This document shows, piece after piece, positions 60,033 through 64,000 of a DNA stretch of 64,000 nucleotides. The notes beneath the pieces were generated by a model that was given only the letters and a program-made list of their open reading frames with translations, did not search any database and was not told the origin of the DNA. The stretch covers positions 85,253 through 149,252 of the forward strand of contig CAXAMN010008580.1 of assembly GCA_963970005.1 (NCBI GenBank). The letters run 5' to 3'. A program made the translations under genes and the position numbers. This DNA is from Durusdinium trenchii. Lineage: Eukaryota > Sar > Dinophyceae > Suessiales > Symbiodiniaceae. How positions within the stretch are numbered: position 1 is the stretch's first letter; each line of letters opens with the position of its first letter.

Positions 60033-61264
60033 ATGTTATATTTAGTTATAATGTCATGTTCTCTATTGCTTTCTTGGAACTGGTTTAGGCAAATGCTCGA
60101 TGGTTTTGCAGAAATAATTTCGAGAGTACCTGGGTTCAAAACCCCCCCCCAAAAAAAACCTAAACTGAACTAGGCGAACTCCCCACAGTTCCAGTTCACT
60201 GCAAATCCGAGGGTTCATGTTCCAACCATCTTCTACCGATTGCGAAGATCCATGGTGGCGCATTTCTATGGCCTACATGACTGCTGGTTTTTGGTGGTTT
60301 TCATGTAGGTCATATGGCTGTGGGTCAACACCCAAAGCCCTAATCCCTGGTAGTTGATAGATGTTGATAGTATGATATAGTATGTATGTATTTTGTATTT
60401 TCACTTCGTCTCTCATACCCGCTCACATGAGCAAGGGGTGCAACAAAAACTGCGTTCGCCCGCGAGTTCGAGCCGTAATCCCTGGTAGCTTGACCTCCCT
60501 TGTAGTCTGTTCTCTTCATCTTCAGGGCTCAACCTGTAACCAAATGGCAAGTACAGTACAGGTTATCAAAGCCACAGGGAGCAAAGCGCTCCAAAAAAAA
60601 CGTTCGCAAGTCGTGCGAAACAAGGTTTCCCAGTTTTGACCCTATGGCGCCATCTTGTCGTCTGCGCCCCTCTGCTCTGCCGGCTAAGCGACTGCCGTCA
60701 GGGTGCCCTCCAGCAGCGCCGCTGGGCGGCGCGTGACACGAAGCTGCCGACGGCGGGGTCCTGGGTGGGCTAGCTGGAAGGCTGCGGGTGGGTCGATGGT
60801 ACAACCAAAATCCGATCCCAAAGAGTGCATGCAACTGGAATGATTACAGTACCTAACTCAGTACCTATAGATTGGGTCCATGATCTTTGGAGGGTGTCCA
60901 GATCTTTGAAGGGTCAATGTAGGAAAAGATGCCATGCCCATGCCCCAAACGCTCCATCTATGATGCGAACCATGCGAACCAGGTCAACCCAGGTCACCCG
61001 GCCCCAGCTTCACGGCCTCCGCAGTTCGAGAGTTTTACAGGTTTTGACTCGGATTCGGTTGGCACAAGCCTCGGAAAGAACCGCACAACCTCAGTGGTTC
61101 TTGGACTTTGCCGGTGGAATCGGTGGAACCCTCATGGTTGGTGGTTGATCATGTTCCTCATCTAGTTGCCAGTTCTTTGATGATTCTGGATCATCAATAT
61201 GTTGATCATCAATGGCTTGCAAGTTGAACACCTTGTCTCCGTGGGAATCTTGAAGATCACATCG
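60033..61264. other. Mostly unassigned stretch
   Basis: 60650-60790 is a GC island open on the minus strand (LPASPPRTPPSAASCHAPP). 60930-61150 is open in two plus frames (SFTGFDSDSVGTSLGKNRTT; VLQVLTRIRLAQASERTAQP). A family B half (CCCCAAACGCTCCATC) starts at 60943. 60120-60170 has runs of C and A. No model is given. Confidence 0.25.
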
Positions 61265-61573
61265 TCAACAATGACATAGCCCGATGTAATCCTCAACTAG
61301 CCAGTCCAGGGCACTGACAAGGACCAGCAAAGCCACAGCAGTTGCAGGACGCCTGTCCAAGCGGCGTTTGTCTTTGATCAGCATTGTTGAAAGCGAAAAC
61401 TCGTACATCACCAACACAATGCTTGTTATTCCAGGGTGCTTTGGCAATTGAACCTTGGAACATGTTTCTGCGCCTCTATTATATATACACACGATTGTAA
61501 TTGCAACAAGCAAAACGTGTTGGTACCGCCTGCAGTGACTTCTCTCATTTGCCTGCCAATCCTCCACCAACAT
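61265..61573 (-). CDS. Terminal exon of a small membrane protein, unknown
   Basis: Acceptor GTCTCATTTCAG^C, then ATG in frame: MLVEDWQANERSHCRRYQHV, LLVAITIVCIYNRGAETC, GITSIVLVMYEFSLSTMLIK, DKRRLDRRPATAVALLVLVS and ALDWLVEDYIGLCHC, stop at 61265. Three hydrophobic stretches (about residues 20-32, 48-62, 74-88) suggest membrane helices or hairpins. It could start at this ATG or continue an upstream exon. No family is recognised. Confidence 0.42.
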   Translation of the reverse strand: MLVEDWQANERSHCRRYQHVLLVAITIVCIYNRGAETCSKVQLPKHPGITSIVLVMYEFSLSTMLIKDKRRLDRRPATAVALLVLVSALDWLVEDYIGLCHC

Positions 61574-61589
61574 GCTGAAATGAGACGGC

Positions 61590-61955
61590 AAGCATGTACG
61601 TGCCAAAACCACGCCCAGGTGGCTCCAACTCACAGGGCCCTTCACCACTGCCAGGCACTGCCAGACTGCTCGTCCGATGGTCCATCGATTTCAAATGCGG
61701 CAGGTCGTCAAAGCAAGAGACATCCACACTCCAAGTACCCTGGGGTACTAGAAACGATACAGAATTCGACGCATGCGGCTTTTTAGATGCTCCCAGTTCC
61801 CAGACCTCCGCCTTGATCTTGTGTTCGTGGATTCTGGGCCGATCCCAATCAAGCCCAAACGCCCCATCCGGCCATCCGCAGCTCCGTGCCTCATCGGCCC
61901 ACCGGATGCCATCCTCCTGGCACCGGACACGTCGGTCCGACACGACGGTCCGTCC
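61590..61955 (-). CDS. Candidate exon, unknown protein
   Basis: The minus frame, open over about 137 codons, reads RVRCQEDGIRWADEARSCGW, PDGAFGLDWDRPRIHEHKIK, AEVWELGASKKPHASNSV and DVSCFDDLPHLKSMDHRTSS. The plus strand is also open (LDLVFVDSGPIPIKPKRPIR), with a possible acceptor GTTCCCAG^ACC at 61803. The minus reading fits the exon at 61265-61573. Strand is not settled. Confidence 0.28.
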
Positions 61956-61990
61956 CACGCGAGTGTCTCAAATTGAATCAAACATGTGTT

Positions 61991-62082
61991 CCCAGACACT
62001 CCATATATGTCATATATGCCTACATTGGGGTGGTTTGGGGGGTCGGTTGATTGGCATATATGGCATACATGGAGTGTCTGGG
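61991..62082. mobile_element. Family B TIR element with TSD (GTT)
   Basis: The ends are CCCAGACACTCCATATATG and CATACATGGAGTGTCTGGG (92 bp). GTT lies at 61988-61990 and 62083-62085. The centre GGGGTGGTTTGGGGGGTCGG recalls the G-rich core of family A. Confidence 0.75.
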
Positions 62083-62209
62083 GTTGGAATAGCTGATGAA
62101 CATGATTTGGTGAAGATTGACGTTCACATACGTTCGCACTAACATACATACGTTCACCGCGTGCTCATGTTGTGATTGTTTTAAACATAGAATCCAGTTG
62201 TTCACTATG

Positions 62210-62474
62210 TCAATGTGACTCTATATCTCCACAGCAGATTAAACCATGAAATTGCACTTCCTCCCTCTTCTTCGACCCTGCTATAAAACCAATGCGTTCC
62301 TCCCGACGCCAGTCTCGTTGCTTAGCAACTTGTGGTTCCTCCAGCGGGACCGGGACGAGCGTTCCACATGGACCGTCAGAGACCGTCAAGCTTCGACCGT
62401 ACCGTCGACCGGACCGTGAGCCCGATCTGAGCGATTTTTCTTCAGCCCAAAGCGAGTGGTGTGCCTTACATGAT
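62210..62474 (-). CDS. Terminal exon starting at an A-element acceptor
   Basis: On the minus strand CCCTACTATAG^A is the end of element A4. The frame reads SCKAHHSLWAEEKSLRSGSR, SGRRYGRSLTVSDGPCGTLV, PVPLEEPQVAKQRDWRREER, IGFIAGSKKREEVQFHGLIC and stops at 62210. The phase needs two preceding bases, exactly what the exon at 62667 leaves. The joined protein has a Cys/His cluster (CSPICYVCQERSCKAHH) that could bind zinc. The family is unknown. Confidence 0.48.
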
Positions 62475-62481
62475 CTATAGT

Positions 62482-62578
62482 AGGGCTCCTGGCCCACCTC
62501 CGTTTCGAAGATGGTTGGGGTGGGTTCGGGGGGTCTAACCACCTTCTGAGGATATGGGACATGAACCCTACGTAGTTC
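62482..62578. mobile_element. Family A TIR element A4
   Basis: TAGGGCTCCTGGCCCACCTC on the left and GGATATGGGACATGAACCCTA on the right. The interior TTTCGAAGATGGTTGGGGTG closely matches A2 (19370). The outermost bases are altered (CTATAG / CGTAG). On the minus strand its terminus supplies the acceptor CTATAG. Confidence 0.6.
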
Positions 62579-62593
62579 GACTATCCCTACCCA

Positions 62594-62675
62594 CCAAGAG
62601 AGGTTGAGAGACCATATAGGACCCTCTAGTGGTACATATGGGATGGGCGACAAAGGGCTGTTGAACCTCTCTTGG
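62594..62675. mobile_element. Family D TIR element D2
   Basis: CCAAGAGAGGTTGAGAGACC and GTTGAACCTCTCTTGG with the core CATATAGGACC ... TACATATGGGATGG. On the minus strand CCAAGAGAG^GTTCAAC is the donor of the intron 62475-62666. Confidence 0.65.
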
Positions 62676-62710
62676 CAAACATAACAAATGGGACTGCAAT
62701 CTTTGCCCAC
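62667..62710 (-). CDS. Exon ending in element D2
   Basis: Minus frame reads YLNVGKDCSPICYVCQE then AG, ending at CCAAGAGAG^GTTCAAC. In phase with the exon at 62474. Its upstream limit is not clear; an in-frame stop lies a few codons further up, so an acceptor must exist between. C-x3-C-x2-C spacing is seen. Confidence 0.4.
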
Positions 62711-62808
62711 ATTGAGGTATTTGATTATTTGGGGGGGTTAATGTATGCATTCCATCCATTTCCATCATGATGGAGTGTCTGGTACCCCAGGTATTCCAGG
62801 TCCTTCAG

Positions 62809-63029
62809 GCCACCTGGCTACCTCTGTTGGTTTGGCACCACCAAACGTGGCGACACAGCTGAAGCTCGGCGACTCGATCCTGGGAGGGCGCGCATTCGGC
62901 AAGGGCGAGGAGAGCGCTTCCGCAAGCGTTCCGGTGTTCGCCGGCGCCAGGTTCGCAGCGTTCAACGCCATGTGGAACGCCATGCGGAAAACGGAAGGTG
63001 CTGAAGCCGCGATCGAAAATGCGGCCCAG
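62809..63029 (+). CDS. Candidate internal exon, unknown protein
   Basis: Possible acceptor TCCTTCAG^GC and clear donor GGCCCAG^GTATGCC. The frame reads HLATSVGLAPPNVATQLKLG, DSILGGRAFGKGEESASASV, VFAGARFAAFNAMWNAMRKT and EGAEAAIENAAQ. It is Ala-rich and helical at the end. The minus strand is open too (MAFHMALNAANLAPANTGTL). No family is recognised. Confidence 0.38.
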
Positions 63030-63952
63030 GTATGCCAAGGTGGAAGAAATCAGATCAGAAGTGCCACCAAATGCAAGATTTGAGAAGCAATTCAATACGC
63101 TCTTCAGGAAAACCAACATCAAACAACTGTTTGGGAACTAGTGCCTGGAAACTGGTTCTGCAACATCTGAGAAACTTAGTTGCTAAACGTTGATGGGTGT
63201 TCGACATTCATCAAACACAATTTGAAATGAAAGCGTTTGTGCAACTCATGTGCGGCACAGTGGATTGAGGTGGAGTCCATGCCCATGCTTTGAGGAAGGA
63301 GCCCCTTTTCTGCTTCGAGGCTTCAATCCTGCGATTCTTAAGCTGAATCAACTTCACCTGTAGGAACAGCTGGAAAGAAAAGAAACACCTGAACAGCGCT
63401 CAAAACCCCTGAACATAAAATGCCCGGGATCAAACAGTGAATTGCAAGGCTCGCTTCTGGGGCGAGTTTCTATATATATATATATATGTTAATTTGTTTG
63501 ATATGCATTGACATTCGCTTTTGCTATTCTCTCCTCGCTGTAGAGAAGCTCACATCCCTGAAGCTGTGCAGTCATCAGGCAATTGAAGGTGCTTTGTCAG
63601 TTTCTTTCTACGTTCTATGTTCCTCTCTTGTGCACTCCCTTCTGCTTCGTCAGTTTAGTCAGTTCCATTCTGCTTCTGCGCGACCGTCGAAGTGTCTAAG
63701 GCATGCAGCGCGAGCAGTGTGCAGAACTTCCACCAATATGTACAGTACTCAATGTACCTCTGATCGAAATGTTCTTCTTATGTGTGCTTCTGATTCGGTT
63801 TCGCGCATTTCTGTTCTGAATCTAACAAGTCCTTTTGAATGCAAGTGCACTGTATATATATATATATACCATGCGTTCACCATCCAGCAGGGCGCAAGTC
63901 AGCACATTGCCAACCATGAGACAGGGTCCTATCAGAATTCAAGCAAACAATG
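63030..63952. other. Right flank, TA microsatellites, one long chance-like ORF
   Basis: TA runs lie at 63472-63486 and 63852-63868. A plus ORF of 163 codons (63486-63977) starts inside the first TA run and ends inside a family C element, so I do not treat it as a gene. Confidence 0.4.
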
Positions 63953-64000
63953 CCCTACAAGTCCAAAGACCCAGTAAAACCTGGTCTAGACTACCTCCTT
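63953..64000. mobile_element. Family C TIR element C4, cut by the window end
   Basis: CCCTACAAGTCCAAAGACCC then AGTAAAACCTGGTC matches the left half of C3 (47976). The right end lies outside the window. Confidence 0.75.

Noticed and set aside
60440..60490. GAGTTCGAGCC-like sequence suggesting a tRNA T-loop
   Set aside because: No matching acceptor stem, anticodon arm or D-arm could be drawn. Similar words at 33805, 54672 and 20790 also failed.
63486..63977. 163-codon plus ORF at the right end
   Set aside because: It starts within a TA microsatellite, crosses another and ends in a family C element, which is not how a gene is laid out.

Overview
The window looks like nuclear DNA of a dinoflagellate, most likely Symbiodiniaceae or a relative. 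This is inferred, not proven. Base composition is balanced and coding density is low. Coding signal comes as short GC-rich exon-like islands bounded by GT/GC...AG sites. There are many ~80-110 bp inverted-repeat elements, and one repeat family carries a 12-base match to the 3' end of the dinoflagellate spliced leader. I saw no bacterial operons, rRNA or convincing tRNA. Two runs of exactly 10 N mark scaffold joins, and both look like unmerged contig overlaps.

Layout. 1-23.5 kb: gene fragments, mostly readable on the minus strand, separated by short elements with terminal inverted repeats (TIRs). The better ones are an unnamed 162-residue ORF (6947-7435), a membrane-protein-like exon pair (9985-10787), two head-to-tail unnamed genes (12896-14571), and an exon with a methyltransferase motif I (18463-18549). 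23.5-35 kb and 41.7-50.4 kb: two diverged direct copies of a multi-kilobase segment, with a third partial copy at 24.4-26.8 kb and further duplicated modules out to 55.7 kb. Only copy 1 contains a satellite island (35.16-37.15 kb): a 13-bp minisatellite, a ~180-bp triplet repeat and a ~53-bp repeat. 56-63 kb: again exon islands separated by TIR elements.

Main result. The short elements behave like introners (transposon-like units that become introns). Three unrelated TIR families (A: CCCTAGGGCTCC; B: CCCAGACACTCC or CCCAAACGCTCC; C: CCCTACAAGTC) all begin CCC, end GGG and are flanked by identical 3-bp direct repeats; I verified eleven copies. A fourth family, D (CCAAGAGAG^GTT), carries a splice-donor-like sequence in both of its ends. 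Several predicted introns consist largely of these units. One (62475-62666) takes its donor from a D element and its acceptor from an A element, and joins two exons in frame. A family C copy at 47976-48076 is absent from its two or three paralogous sites, which indicates insertion after duplication.

Limits. GC-rich islands are often open in several frames on both strands, so strand and exact ends are uncertain wherever confidence is below about 0.4. Almost no protein is recognisable by family, and functions are left blank.
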